NCBI RefSeq assembly: GCF_000021925.1
Contig: NC_011830.1
Span: 1,760,501-1,824,500, forward strand
Source of the DNA: Desulfitobacterium hafniense DCB-2
GTDB taxonomy: Bacteria; Bacillota; Desulfitobacteriia; Desulfitobacteriales; Desulfitobacteriaceae
Direction of reading: 5' to 3'
Length of the DNA stretch: 64,000 nt
The notes beneath the pieces are model-generated. The model did no database searches. It had not been told where the DNA came from and saw only the letters and a program-made list of their open reading frames with translations. Below, one piece after another: positions 16,769 to 24,289 of the stretch. The number at the start of each line of letters is the position of its first letter. The stretch's first letter is position 1. A program made the position numbers and the translations under genes.

Positions 16769-18130
16769 ATGGAAATGACAGTACGCGAAATCGTTGCCGC
16801 CTGCGGCGGAAAATTACTCTGCGGGGACCCGGATACGATGGTGACCTCGGTGGTGACCGACAGCCGGAAAGTGACCGACGGTTCCCTGTTTGTCCCCCTC
16901 AAAGGCGAAAAGGCGGACGCCCACACCTTTCTGCACGCCGCATTCGCCTCGGGTGCAGCCGCGGCACTGACCCAGGAGCATATGCGGATGGAGGCGGAAG
17001 AAGCCTGGATCGCGGTGGATTCGACTCAGCTGGCGCTCCAGCAGATTGCCGCCGCCTATCGGCAGAGATTTTCCATCCCTGTCGTCGGGATCACAGGGAG
17101 CGCCGGGAAGACGACGACGAAAGAAATGACCGCACTGGCACTTTCCGCAGGATACAAGGTGATGAAGACGGGAGGAAACCATAACAGCCAGATCGGACTG
17201 CCCCTGATGATGTTTCAGTTTTCCTGGGAACACGAAGCGGCGGTGGTGGAGATGGGGATAAGCGATTTCGGCGAAATGGCGCGCCTGGCTCAGGTCGCCG
17301 AGCCGAAGTACGCCGTCATGACCAACCTCGGCATTACTCACATCGGCCAGCTCAAAACCCAGGGGAACATCCTGCGGGAGAAGCTGCACATCACCGACCG
17401 GTTCACTCAGGGTTCCGTTCTGTTTTTAAACGGGGACGATCCGATGCTGGCCGGACTCCGCGGCAAGACAGGGTATGAGACCGTTTTTTATGGCAGGTTG
17501 CCTTGGTGTGATTTTCGCGCGGAGGGGATTACGGTTCAAGAGGAAACCACCGCTTTCCGCTGCCTTGCTCCGGGGAGCGAGAGCGTGGAGGTGACCCTGC
17601 CGGTACTGGGAATGCACCATGTTCTGGATGCCCTGGCCGCTCTGGCCGTGGCGGAGCGGCTGGGCGTGCCTCTGAAACGGGCCGCCGCCGCACTCAGGGA
17701 TTACCGCCCCCTGGCCATGCGCCAGCAGATTTACCATGTCAATGAGGTTGCCGTCATTGATGATTCCTACAACTCCAGTCCCGGCGCGGCCAAAAGCAGC
17801 CTGAGTGTTCTTGCGGGGTTCCGGGCCGGCCGCAGAGTAGCCGTGCTGGCGGATATGCTGGAACTGGGGGAGTATTCCCGGCAGGCGCATTTTGAAGTCG
17901 GCGTCTGCGCTGCGGAAAACGGAGTGGATATTTTACTCACCGTCGGTCAGGAGGCGAAAGCCGTGGCCGAGGGTGCCCGCTCCGTCCGGGCCGGGATCGA
18001 CTGCCGCGTTTTGGACAATAACTATCAGGCCGCTGAGGAGTTGAAATCCTTTCTGTCTCCCGGTGACGCAGTTCTGGTCAAAGGCTCCCGCGGCATGCAT
18101 ACGGAGGAGATCGTCCGCGCCCTGCTTTAG
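16769..18130 (+). CDS. murF: UDP-MurNAc-tripeptide--D-Ala-D-Ala ligase (MurF), van-cluster copy
   Basis: A 453-residue Mur ligase that adds the terminal dipeptide or depsipeptide to UDP-MurNAc-tripeptide. The ATP loop GITGSAGKTTTKEM (about residue 110), the central YNSSPGAAKSSL motif and the C-terminal LVKGSRGMHTEEIV stretch are intact. I use the ATG at 16769, 11 nt behind GAGGTG. Lying between vanX and vanW, it is probably specialised for loading D-Ala-D-Lac. Its base composition is clearly richer in G+C than vanX, vanW and the ligase, which suggests a separate origin within the cluster. Confidence 0.92.
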   Translation: MEMTVREIVAACGGKLLCGDPDTMVTSVVTDSRKVTDGSLFVPLKGEKADAHTFLHAAFASGAAAALTQEHMRMEAEEAWIAVDSTQLALQQIAAAYRQRFSIPVVGITGSAGKTTTKEMTALALSAGYKVMKTGGNHNSQIGLPLMMFQFSWEHEAAVVEMGISDFGEMARLAQVAEPKYAVMTNLGITHIGQLKTQGNILREKLHITDRFTQGSVLFLNGDDPMLAGLRGKTGYETVFYGRLPWCDFRAEGITVQEETTAFRCLAPGSESVEVTLPVLGMHHVLDALAALAVAERLGVPLKRAAAALRDYRPLAMRQQIYHVNEVAVIDDSYNSSPGAAKSSLSVLAGFRAGRRVAVLADMLELGEYSRQAHFEVGVCAAENGVDILLTVGQEAKAVAEGARSVRAGIDCRVLDNNYQAAEELKSFLSPGDAVLVKGSRGMHTEEIVRALL

Positions 18131-18210
18131 CTTCCCGTTAACCGGGCTTTCCAGCTGTACTTAAAACGGCGGTAGGGTGGTGAAACCATATTCCTGAAAG
18201 GGGTCTCGAC

Positions 18211-19041
18211 ATGAAAAGAAAAAGATTGACTCAGTTATTCCCATTCCTGCTGCCGGTCCGCAGGATACAACGGAAATTATGCTTCTATACCAAGATGTAC
18301 CTTGACCGGAACCACTATGCCAAAGCAAAGGCTCCAGAGTTTTTGCCTTTTTGCATTTATGAAACCAAGTCGAAGCTTCTCAATGAAAATACCGGCATGG
18401 ATATAAAATACCAGGAGAACAAGGTGTTTAATCTGCGCCTTGCTGCGGAGCCCGTCAATGGCCTATTGATCCGCCCTGGCGAAACATTTTCATTTTGGCA
18501 GCGGGTGAGATATGCCGAGAAAAATGAGCGGTATAAGGACGGTCTATGCGTGGTCAATGACGAATTGGTTACGGTTCCGGGAGGCGGTTTGTGTCATCTC
18601 AGCAATTTGCTGTTTTGGCTCTTTCTGCATACTCCCCTCACGATTGTCGAACGGCATGCTCATGAGATTAAAGATTTTCCTTCTCCCGATGAGGATGAAC
18701 CGGATGGTGTGGACGCGACAATCCACGAAGGGTGGTTGGATTTAAAGGTCAAAAACGATACCAATCTTACCTTCCAAATTGAACTATCCATTGATGGGCC
18801 TTACATCTATGGCCGTATTTTTATGGATCAGGCTAAAGGGTATAGTTACGAGGTTGTTAATCGTGATAAGCGCTTTCTCCAAAAAGAGGGAAAAATATTT
18901 GAGCGGGTTTCCGTTTGCCGGCAGGTGATCGACAACAAATCCAAGCAAGTTATTTCCGAAAATATGCTTTATACGGATGTATTTGAAATCGGGTATCCGC
19001 TTCCGGAAGGAACTGCTATCGCAGAGGAAAAGGAAATTTGA
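18211..19041 (+). CDS. vanW: VanW family protein
   Basis: A 276-residue VanW homologue; the family is common in VanB- and VanG-type clusters and its biochemical role is not established. The core has NLRLAAEPVNGLLIRPGETFSFW and the VPGGGLCHLSNLLFWLFLHTPL segment. The start ATG follows a copy of a leader motif (GAAAGGGGTCTCG at 18196-18208) that also precedes vanX and the relic at 22372. It sits 80 nt after murF and 13 nt before the ligase. Confidence 0.92.
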   Translation: MKRKRLTQLFPFLLPVRRIQRKLCFYTKMYLDRNHYAKAKAPEFLPFCIYETKSKLLNENTGMDIKYQENKVFNLRLAAEPVNGLLIRPGETFSFWQRVRYAEKNERYKDGLCVVNDELVTVPGGGLCHLSNLLFWLFLHTPLTIVERHAHEIKDFPSPDEDEPDGVDATIHEGWLDLKVKNDTNLTFQIELSIDGPYIYGRIFMDQAKGYSYEVVNRDKRFLQKEGKIFERVSVCRQVIDNKSKQVISENMLYTDVFEIGYPLPEGTAIAEEKEI

Positions 19042-19054
19042 AAGGAGAAAGCTT

Positions 19055-20080
19055 ATGAGTAAGTTGAAAATCGCAATTATCTTCGGAGGCTGTTCCGAAG
19101 AACATCCCGTCTCCGTTAAATCTGCTGGGGAGGTGGCCAAAAACCTGGATCTCGAAAAGTATGAACCCTTCTATATCGGGATTACGAAAGATGGGGTTTG
19201 GCAGCTTTGTCACTACCCTGAGGCCAATTGGGAAAAGGGCAGTTGCCGTCCGGCTATCCTGTCACCGGACAGAAGCGTCCAGGGATTGCTTGTTCTGGAG
19301 CAGGGGCAATACCAAAGGATCCCCTTGGATCTGGTGTTTCCCGTTCTGCATGGCAAATTTGGCGAGGATGGCGCGATACAGGGTTTGTTGGAGCTTTCCG
19401 GCATCCCCTATGTGGGCTGCGATATCCCGAGTTCGGCTCTGTGCATGGACAAATCCCTGGCTTATATCGTCGCTGGAAAGGCAGGAATTGCCACGCCAAA
19501 GTTCCGGACGGTCACTGCGAAGGAGACTATTGACGCCGAACGGCTTGCTTATCCCGTTTATGTCAAGCCGGCCCGTTCGGGTTCATCCTTCGGCGTCACT
19601 AAGGTATGCCGCCAAGAAGAATTGCTGAGTGCGGTGGAAATCGCCAGACAGTATGACTCGAAGGTGCTGATTGAAGAGGCTGTCGTCGGCAGCGAGGTAG
19701 GCTGTGCGATATTTGGAAACGATCTGGATTTGATGGCCGGTGAGGTCGATCAGATCTGTCTGTCTCATGGCTTTTTCAGAATCCATCAGGAGAATGAGCC
19801 GGAAAAGGGTTCCGAAAACTCAACACTAATCGTTCCCGCCGACATTTCCCCAGAGGCGCGCTCGCGGGTTCAGGAGACGGCAAAAGCCATCTATCGCGCT
19901 TTGGGCTGCAGGGGACTGGCGCGGGTGGATATGTTTCTGAAAGAAGATGGAACAGTAATCCTCAACGAGGTGAATACTTTGCCCGGCATGACCTCATACA
20001 GCCGTTTTCCGAGAATGATGGCGGCCGCAGGCTTGCCCTTTGCCGAAGTGATCGACCGGCTTGTCTCGTTGGCCTTTTAA
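19055..20080 (+). CDS. vanI: D-alanine--D-lactate ligase (VanA/VanB/VanI type)
   Basis: ATP-grasp ligase of 341 residues making the depsipeptide D-Ala-D-Lac that lowers vancomycin affinity. The N-terminus (KIAIIFGGCSEEHPVSVKSA), PARSGSSFGV and NEVNTLPGMTSYSRFPRMM blocks track VanA and VanB closely. His244 in FRIHQE, the omega-loop residue that selects lactate over alanine in VanA, is at the same position, as is Glu16. The start follows AAAGGAGAAAGCTT. No vanH (D-lactate dehydrogenase) lies in the window, which matches the published vanI cluster; the vanI name is therefore tentative, since VanA/VanB-like identity also looks high. Confidence 0.93.
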   Translation: MSKLKIAIIFGGCSEEHPVSVKSAGEVAKNLDLEKYEPFYIGITKDGVWQLCHYPEANWEKGSCRPAILSPDRSVQGLLVLEQGQYQRIPLDLVFPVLHGKFGEDGAIQGLLELSGIPYVGCDIPSSALCMDKSLAYIVAGKAGIATPKFRTVTAKETIDAERLAYPVYVKPARSGSSFGVTKVCRQEELLSAVEIARQYDSKVLIEEAVVGSEVGCAIFGNDLDLMAGEVDQICLSHGFFRIHQENEPEKGSENSTLIVPADISPEARSRVQETAKAIYRALGCRGLARVDMFLKEDGTVILNEVNTLPGMTSYSRFPRMMAAAGLPFAEVIDRLVSLAF

Positions 20081-20120
20081 TTTCCCCATCACCTGATTGA
20101 GCAGGACAAGAAAATTGCCA

Positions 20121-20155
20121 AAGGGACAGTTTGCCGATAGGGTGGGCTGTCCCTT
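20121..20155 (+). terminator. Weak hairpin after the ligase gene
   Basis: AAGGGACAG pairs with CTGTCCCTT across a 17-nt loop. There is no strong T run, so it may only partly end transcription from the vanX promoter before the vanRS promoter. Confidence 0.4.
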
Positions 20156-20180
20156 ATCGGTATGGTGATATTCAGAAAAT

Positions 20181-20237
20181 CTTAAGATTTTCATAAGCAA
20201 AAAGCTGCAAAATGGATTTTTGGCTTTGCGGTATAAT
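20181..20237 (+). promoter_or_regulatory. VanR-type boxes and promoter of vanRS
   Basis: CTTAAG (20181) and CATAAG (20192) are 11 bp apart; a consensus TATAAT (20232-20237) starts 40 nt after the second box. This repeats the arrangement before vanX and suggests vanRS autoactivation. Confidence 0.7.
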
Positions 20238-20277
20238 AATATGGGGTTATATACTTAAAAGAAAGAAGTTGACGCTT

Positions 20278-20976
20278 TTGGCTGCCAATATTTTGATTGT
20301 TGATGATGAACAAGCTATTGCCGATTTGGTGGAAGTTTATCTGAAAAATGAGAACTATAATCTCTTTAAATTTTATAACGGCAAGGATGCCCTTGACTGT
20401 ATTGCCAAGGAAAAGCTGGATCTGGCCATTTTGGATGTCATGCTCCCTGATGTAGACGGTTTTTCAATCTGTCGGCAAATCCGGGAAAAGCATAATTTTC
20501 CGGTGATCATGCTGACAGCCAAGGAAGAGGAAATCGATAAGATTACCGGGCTGACCTTAGGCGCGGACGACTATATCACCAAGCCGTTCCGCCCCTTGGA
20601 GCTGATTGCCCGCGTCAAGGCGCAGCTGCGGAGATTTACCAAATATAATTCTTCAGAGCCAAACCAAGAGGAACACGTGATTGCCTTTTCCGGCTTGGTC
20701 TTAGACATGAATACCCATGAATGTACCTTGAATGAAAAAAAACTATCCCTCACGCCTACGGAGTTTTCCATTCTTTGGGTCCTTTGCTCCAACCGCGGCC
20801 GGGTAGTCAGTTCGGAAGAATTGTTCAATGAGGTATGGGGAGACAAATATTTTACCAACAGCAATAATACGGTCATGGTTCATATCCGGCATTTAAGGGA
20901 AAAAATGCAGGACAGCACGGAACATCCTAAATATATCAAAACGGTATGGGGGGTTGGCTATAAAATTGAAAAGTGA
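20278..20976 (+). CDS. vanR: VanR response regulator (OmpR family)
   Basis: A 232-residue activator: receiver domain (residues 4-118) and OmpR-type winged helix (about 130-232, ending TVWGVGYKIEK). With a TTG start at 20278 the protein begins MAANILIVDDE, aligns with VanR of VanA, and the phosphoacceptor falls at Asp53 as in VanR; GAAAGAAG lies upstream. A TTG at 20269 is possible. It overlaps vanS by 23 nt, the same overlap known from the vanA cluster. Confidence 0.93.
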   Translation: MAANILIVDDEQAIADLVEVYLKNENYNLFKFYNGKDALDCIAKEKLDLAILDVMLPDVDGFSICRQIREKHNFPVIMLTAKEEEIDKITGLTLGADDYITKPFRPLELIARVKAQLRRFTKYNSSEPNQEEHVIAFSGLVLDMNTHECTLNEKKLSLTPTEFSILWVLCSNRGRVVSSEELFNEVWGDKYFTNSNNTVMVHIRHLREKMQDSTEHPKYIKTVWGVGYKIEK

Positions 20977-22099
20977 GCGGGATAAAAGAAGGAATGATTA
21001 TACAAAGTTAAAAAGGGAATTATTTCTTCGCATGCTCTTGATTGTTTTTGCCACGGCTGCAACAGTTATCTTCCTGCGTTTTGTCATTCAAAAAAACTTC
21101 AGTGTGGGCGATAGCATAGTCCGCTTTTTAATGACTGCGTTTGATTTGCGCGAAAACGTTGCGGTATTAATTTATCGGTCTGTATTTTACAGTAATATAG
21201 AAATTATTACCTTTATTGTGATTCTTGTCTTCGTAGTTATTTTGCTTAACTTATCGACTTCCTGGTTTACTAAATATTTTGATGAAGTCAGTGCCGGAAT
21301 GGATAAACTTGTTGAGGAATCCGCCGCTGAAATAGCCTTATCACCGGAATTGGATTTTATGGAAAATAAGCTGAATCAGATCAAAAACAATCTGGAAAAA
21401 CAAAAGAAAGCCGCCCTGGAGGCCGAGCAGCGCAAAAATGATTTAGTCGTTTATTTGGCTCATGATATCAAGACACCTCTGACCTCCGTAATCGGCTACT
21501 TAAGTCTTCTCGATGAAGCACCTGATATGCCTCCGGAACAAAAGGCAAAATATGTGGGTATTACCTTGGAAAAGGCTTATCGATTAGAAGAATTGATCAA
21601 TGAGTTTTTTGAGATCACCAGATTTAATTTGCAAACGATTGTCTTGAATAAAGAAAAAATCAATTTACAGTTCATGCTCCAGCAGCTGGCCGATGAATTC
21701 TATCCCATGCTGGCTCCCCAGGCCAAGCAGGTGTCCGTCAATGTGCCTGACGGCCTCACTCTATGGGGAGATGCCGACAAACTGGCCCGTGTATTCAATA
21801 ACATTCTGAAAAACGCCATCGCTTACAGCTATGAAAACAGCGTCATTGACATTGCTGCCGGGCAGCAGGACAAGACTATGGTGATAACGTTTACGAATCA
21901 GGGAGACCCCATCCCGCAGAAAAAGCTGGAAACTATTTTTGAGAAATTTTACCGCTTAGATTCCGCACGTTCCACAAACACCGGCGGAGCAGGACTGGGT
22001 TTAGCTATTGCCCAAGAAATTGTCAAGGCTCACGACGGCACGATCTCTGTGGAAAGCAACCCGGAAAATACGACATTTACAGTAAAAATTCCATTATAA
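20954..22099 (+). CDS. vanS: VanS sensor histidine kinase
   Basis: A 381-residue membrane kinase. Two N-terminal helices (about 25-45 and 83-103) flank a short extracytoplasmic loop of about 38 residues, followed by a HAMP-like region, the H box (YLAHDIKTPLTS; His170) and an ATPase domain with N box, FEKFYRLD and GGAGLGLAIA. The match to VanS of VanA is close throughout, including the TTG start. The small sensor loop resembles VanA/VanB-type rather than large-sensor kinases. It should phosphorylate VanR on glycopeptide exposure. Confidence 0.94.
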   Translation: MAIKLKSERDKRRNDYTKLKRELFLRMLLIVFATAATVIFLRFVIQKNFSVGDSIVRFLMTAFDLRENVAVLIYRSVFYSNIEIITFIVILVFVVILLNLSTSWFTKYFDEVSAGMDKLVEESAAEIALSPELDFMENKLNQIKNNLEKQKKAALEAEQRKNDLVVYLAHDIKTPLTSVIGYLSLLDEAPDMPPEQKAKYVGITLEKAYRLEELINEFFEITRFNLQTIVLNKEKINLQFMLQQLADEFYPMLAPQAKQVSVNVPDGLTLWGDADKLARVFNNILKNAIAYSYENSVIDIAAGQQDKTMVITFTNQGDPIPQKKLETIFEKFYRLDSARSTNTGGAGLGLAIAQEIVKAHDGTISVESNPENTTFTVKIPL

Positions 22100-22100
22100 C

Positions 22101-22128
22101 AATAAGAAAACCTTAAGAAGTCCATAAG
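22101..22128 (+). promoter_or_regulatory. Triple 11-bp phased VanR-type half-sites after vanS
   Basis: AATAAG (22101), CTTAAG (22112) and CATAAG (22123) repeat at exactly 11-bp steps, the same three words in the same order as at 15828-15855 before vanX. A weak -10 candidate (TACAGA, 22164-22169) follows, then a 20-codon ORF. Confidence 0.65.
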
Positions 22129-22186
22129 CTGGAAGTCCTATAGCTCCTTGTTCTGTGGTTAAGTACAGAATGAGGAGCTGTTTTAT

Positions 22187-22249
22187 ATGTCCGAGCAGTA
22201 CAATATTACCGACGCGTTGGCAGTGTATGACAGCTTAAGAAAAGAATAA
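22187..22249 (+). CDS. Possible 20-residue peptide behind VanR-type sites
   Basis: An ATG 10 nt after GAGGAG opens a 20-codon frame (MSEQYNITDALAVYDSLRKE) that ends within the next array of half-sites. It is too short to assign. It could be a relic of a deleted gene's N-terminus or a leader peptide. Support is limited to the good ribosome binding site and the upstream triple box. Confidence 0.35.
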   Translation: MSEQYNITDALAVYDSLRKE

Positions 22250-22321
22250 GTACTTCATAAGCACTTCTTAAGATTTTGCTAAGTTAAAATTCCAACATCG
22301 TCTGCCTGATCTCGGTAAGAT
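22234..22321 (+). promoter_or_regulatory. Array of five 11-bp phased half-sites with -10 box before the ABC operon
   Basis: CTTAAG 22234, AATAAG 22245, CATAAG 22256, CTTAAG 22267 and GCTAAG 22278 follow one another at exact 11-bp steps. A TAAGAT -10 box (22316-22321) begins 38 nt after the last one, the same distance as in the vanX promoter. From 22267 to about 22370 the DNA is a diverged copy of the vanX leader (15839-15942). It is placed to drive the six-gene ABC operon. Confidence 0.7.
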
Positions 22322-22371
22322 GAACTTGCCCAATCGAACGGGCTTTGATATTCAGGAAAGGGGTCTCGGAT

Positions 22372-22404
22372 ATGGAAAGAAAAAGAATGACTCAGCTGGT
22401 TTAG
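22372..22404 (+). pseudogene. Relic of a vanW start (10 codons)
   Basis: After the leader motif AGGAAAGGGGTCTCGG comes ATG and MERKRMTQLV then a stop; vanW itself begins MKRKRLTQLF behind the same motif at 18196. The rest of the gene is gone and the ABC permease starts 10 nt later. It marks the breakpoint of a duplication/deletion of van DNA, or now serves as a leader peptide for the permease. Confidence 0.7.
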
Positions 22405-22414
22405 GGTGGTCAGG

Positions 22415-23287
22415 ATGAAAACTGGAAAATTAAAAACGAATAACGGCGGTCTGGCCTGGTTTTTCCTGGGGCCCAGCCTGCTGGGCTTTGCTCTTTTTTA
22501 TTTGCTCCCCTTTGTCACCGGCTTTTACTATTCCCTGGTAGACAGTCCCCTTAACGGTACGTTTGTCGGACTACATAATTACGGCGCTTTGTTAAAAAAA
22601 CCAAGCTTCTTAGCAGCTCTGGCCAATACAGCCAAGTTTACTTTAATCTGTGTACCCCTTAATCTGATGCTCTCCCTGGGAGCGGCCATGTTATTGAACC
22701 AAAAATTACCGGGCCGGAACCTGTTCCGCACCATTATGATCACGCCTTTGGTGGTACCCGTGGCCTCGGTGGTTTTGGTGTGGCAGGCATTCTTTGATTT
22801 GAACGGCGTTTTAAATTCTCTGATCCATGCCCTGGGTCACCCGTCTGTGGACTGGATGAAAACCAACTGGTCCAGAGTGGTGGTCCTGGTGATTTATCTA
22901 TGGAAAAACATCGGTTACAGCGTCATTCTGTTTCTGGCCGGATTGCAGAATATACCGGCTGAATACTACGAAGCGGCCAGGATCGACGGGGCCAGCCGCT
23001 ATCAGGAGTTTTTTCGCATAACCCTGGTCTATTTGACCCCCACGACTTTTTTTGTTTTTGTCATCTCGATGATCAATTCCTTTAAAGTGTTCCGGGAGAC
23101 GTATCTTATCTCCGGAGATTATCCCCATAACAGCATCTATATGCTGCAGCACTACATGAACAATATGTTTATGGCTTTGGATTATCAGAAATTGACTTCT
23201 GCGGCCTTTATTATGGCTGCCTTTATCGTGGCCGTCGTTTTATTGCTTTTTATCGTGGAGAGAAAGATCACCAATATGATTAATTAG
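22415..23287 (+). CDS. ABC transporter permease, MalF/UgpA type
   Basis: Membrane subunit of a binding-protein-dependent importer of the sugar (CUT1) class, about 290 residues with six helices. The cytoplasmic EAA loop is clear (EYYEAARIDGASRYQEFFRITL, about residue 185), where the MalK-like ATPase docks. I use the ATG at 22415 behind AGGGTGG; a GTG 9 nt earlier is possible. It is first in a same-strand operon through 29371 and stands directly behind duplicated van promoter DNA. Confidence 0.88.
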   Translation: MKTGKLKTNNGGLAWFFLGPSLLGFALFYLLPFVTGFYYSLVDSPLNGTFVGLHNYGALLKKPSFLAALANTAKFTLICVPLNLMLSLGAAMLLNQKLPGRNLFRTIMITPLVVPVASVVLVWQAFFDLNGVLNSLIHALGHPSVDWMKTNWSRVVVLVIYLWKNIGYSVILFLAGLQNIPAEYYEAARIDGASRYQEFFRITLVYLTPTTFFVFVISMINSFKVFRETYLISGDYPHNSIYMLQHYMNNMFMALDYQKLTSAAFIMAAFIVAVVLLLFIVERKITNMIN

Positions 23288-23311
23288 ACCCGGCGAGAGG
23301 GGGGTGTGTGT

Positions 23312-24196
23312 TTGAAGGGTAACCACCGGATCAGAAATCTGATCCATTTTGCAATTTTGCTGGTACTGGCTGTCCTGCTGATGTTTCCCCTGGCTGTAAC
23401 CGTCACCAATTCCTTGATGAGTGAACAGGAAATCGCCGCTCATTATAACCCGGTGACGGACAAAAATTTAAGCAGCTATCAGGAGGACAGCGGGGATCAC
23501 TTTGCCCGGTTCCAGCTGATCCCCGAGGTGGTGGTGCTGAAGCAGTATTATAACGTACTCATCAAAAAGACCCAGTTTCTGTTCATGTTCTGGAATTCTG
23601 TGCTGCTCACCTTCCCCATTGTCATCGGGCAAACGATGGTGGCAACCCTGGCGGCCTATGCCTTTGCCAAACTGAAGTTCAGGGGCAGGAATTTCCTGTT
23701 TTTTTTGTATATCATCGTGATGCTGATGCCCTTCCAGGTCACGCTTGTGCCCAATTATTTAATGGCCGGCCAGCTGGGCCTGCTTAACAGCCATTGGTCC
23801 ATTATCCTGCCCGGCATCTTCAGCACTTTTGGCGTATTTCTCTTAAAACAGTATATGGAGCAAATACCGGACTCCTATCTTGAAGCGGCCCGGGTGGACG
23901 GAGCCAGCCAGTTCCAGATTTTTCTCAAAATCATTCTGCCCATGTCCAGGGGCGGTATAGCAGCCATGGCCATCCTTGTGTTTATCGATAACTGGAACAT
24001 GGTGGAGCAGCCCTTGATTTTTTTACAGGATGCGGCCAAACAGCCTCTTTCCCTCTATCTTTCCAGAATCATCGACGGTGAAAAAGGATTGGCCTTTGCC
24101 GCGTCCGTTTTATATATGCTGCCGGCGCTGCTGAACTTCCTTTATGCCGAAAAATACTTGCTGGAAGGAATCCGGCTCTCCGGAATCAAAGGCTGA
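23312..24196 (+). CDS. ABC transporter permease, MalG/UgpE type
   Basis: Second membrane subunit of the CUT1-class importer, about 294 residues with six helices and the EAA loop SYLEAARVDGASQFQIFLKIILP. The TTG at 23312 is preferred because GAGAGGGGG lies at suitable distance; a GTG at 23306 would be too close. Between helices 1 and 2 lies an enlarged extracytoplasmic loop (about 40-90) that is longer than in MalG-type short members. It pairs with the upstream permease. Confidence 0.88.
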   Translation: MKGNHRIRNLIHFAILLVLAVLLMFPLAVTVTNSLMSEQEIAAHYNPVTDKNLSSYQEDSGDHFARFQLIPEVVVLKQYYNVLIKKTQFLFMFWNSVLLTFPIVIGQTMVATLAAYAFAKLKFRGRNFLFFLYIIVMLMPFQVTLVPNYLMAGQLGLLNSHWSIILPGIFSTFGVFLLKQYMEQIPDSYLEAARVDGASQFQIFLKIILPMSRGGIAAMAILVFIDNWNMVEQPLIFLQDAAKQPLSLYLSRIIDGEKGLAFAASVLYMLPALLNFLYAEKYLLEGIRLSGIKG

Positions 24197-24289
24197 GCAA
24201 GGAAGGCCTTGCTATATAAATTCTTGCACACTTACTCTACAAGGGCTATTGTGTTGCCGCTGCACTAGTCCAGGAAGGGAGACAGGAAA

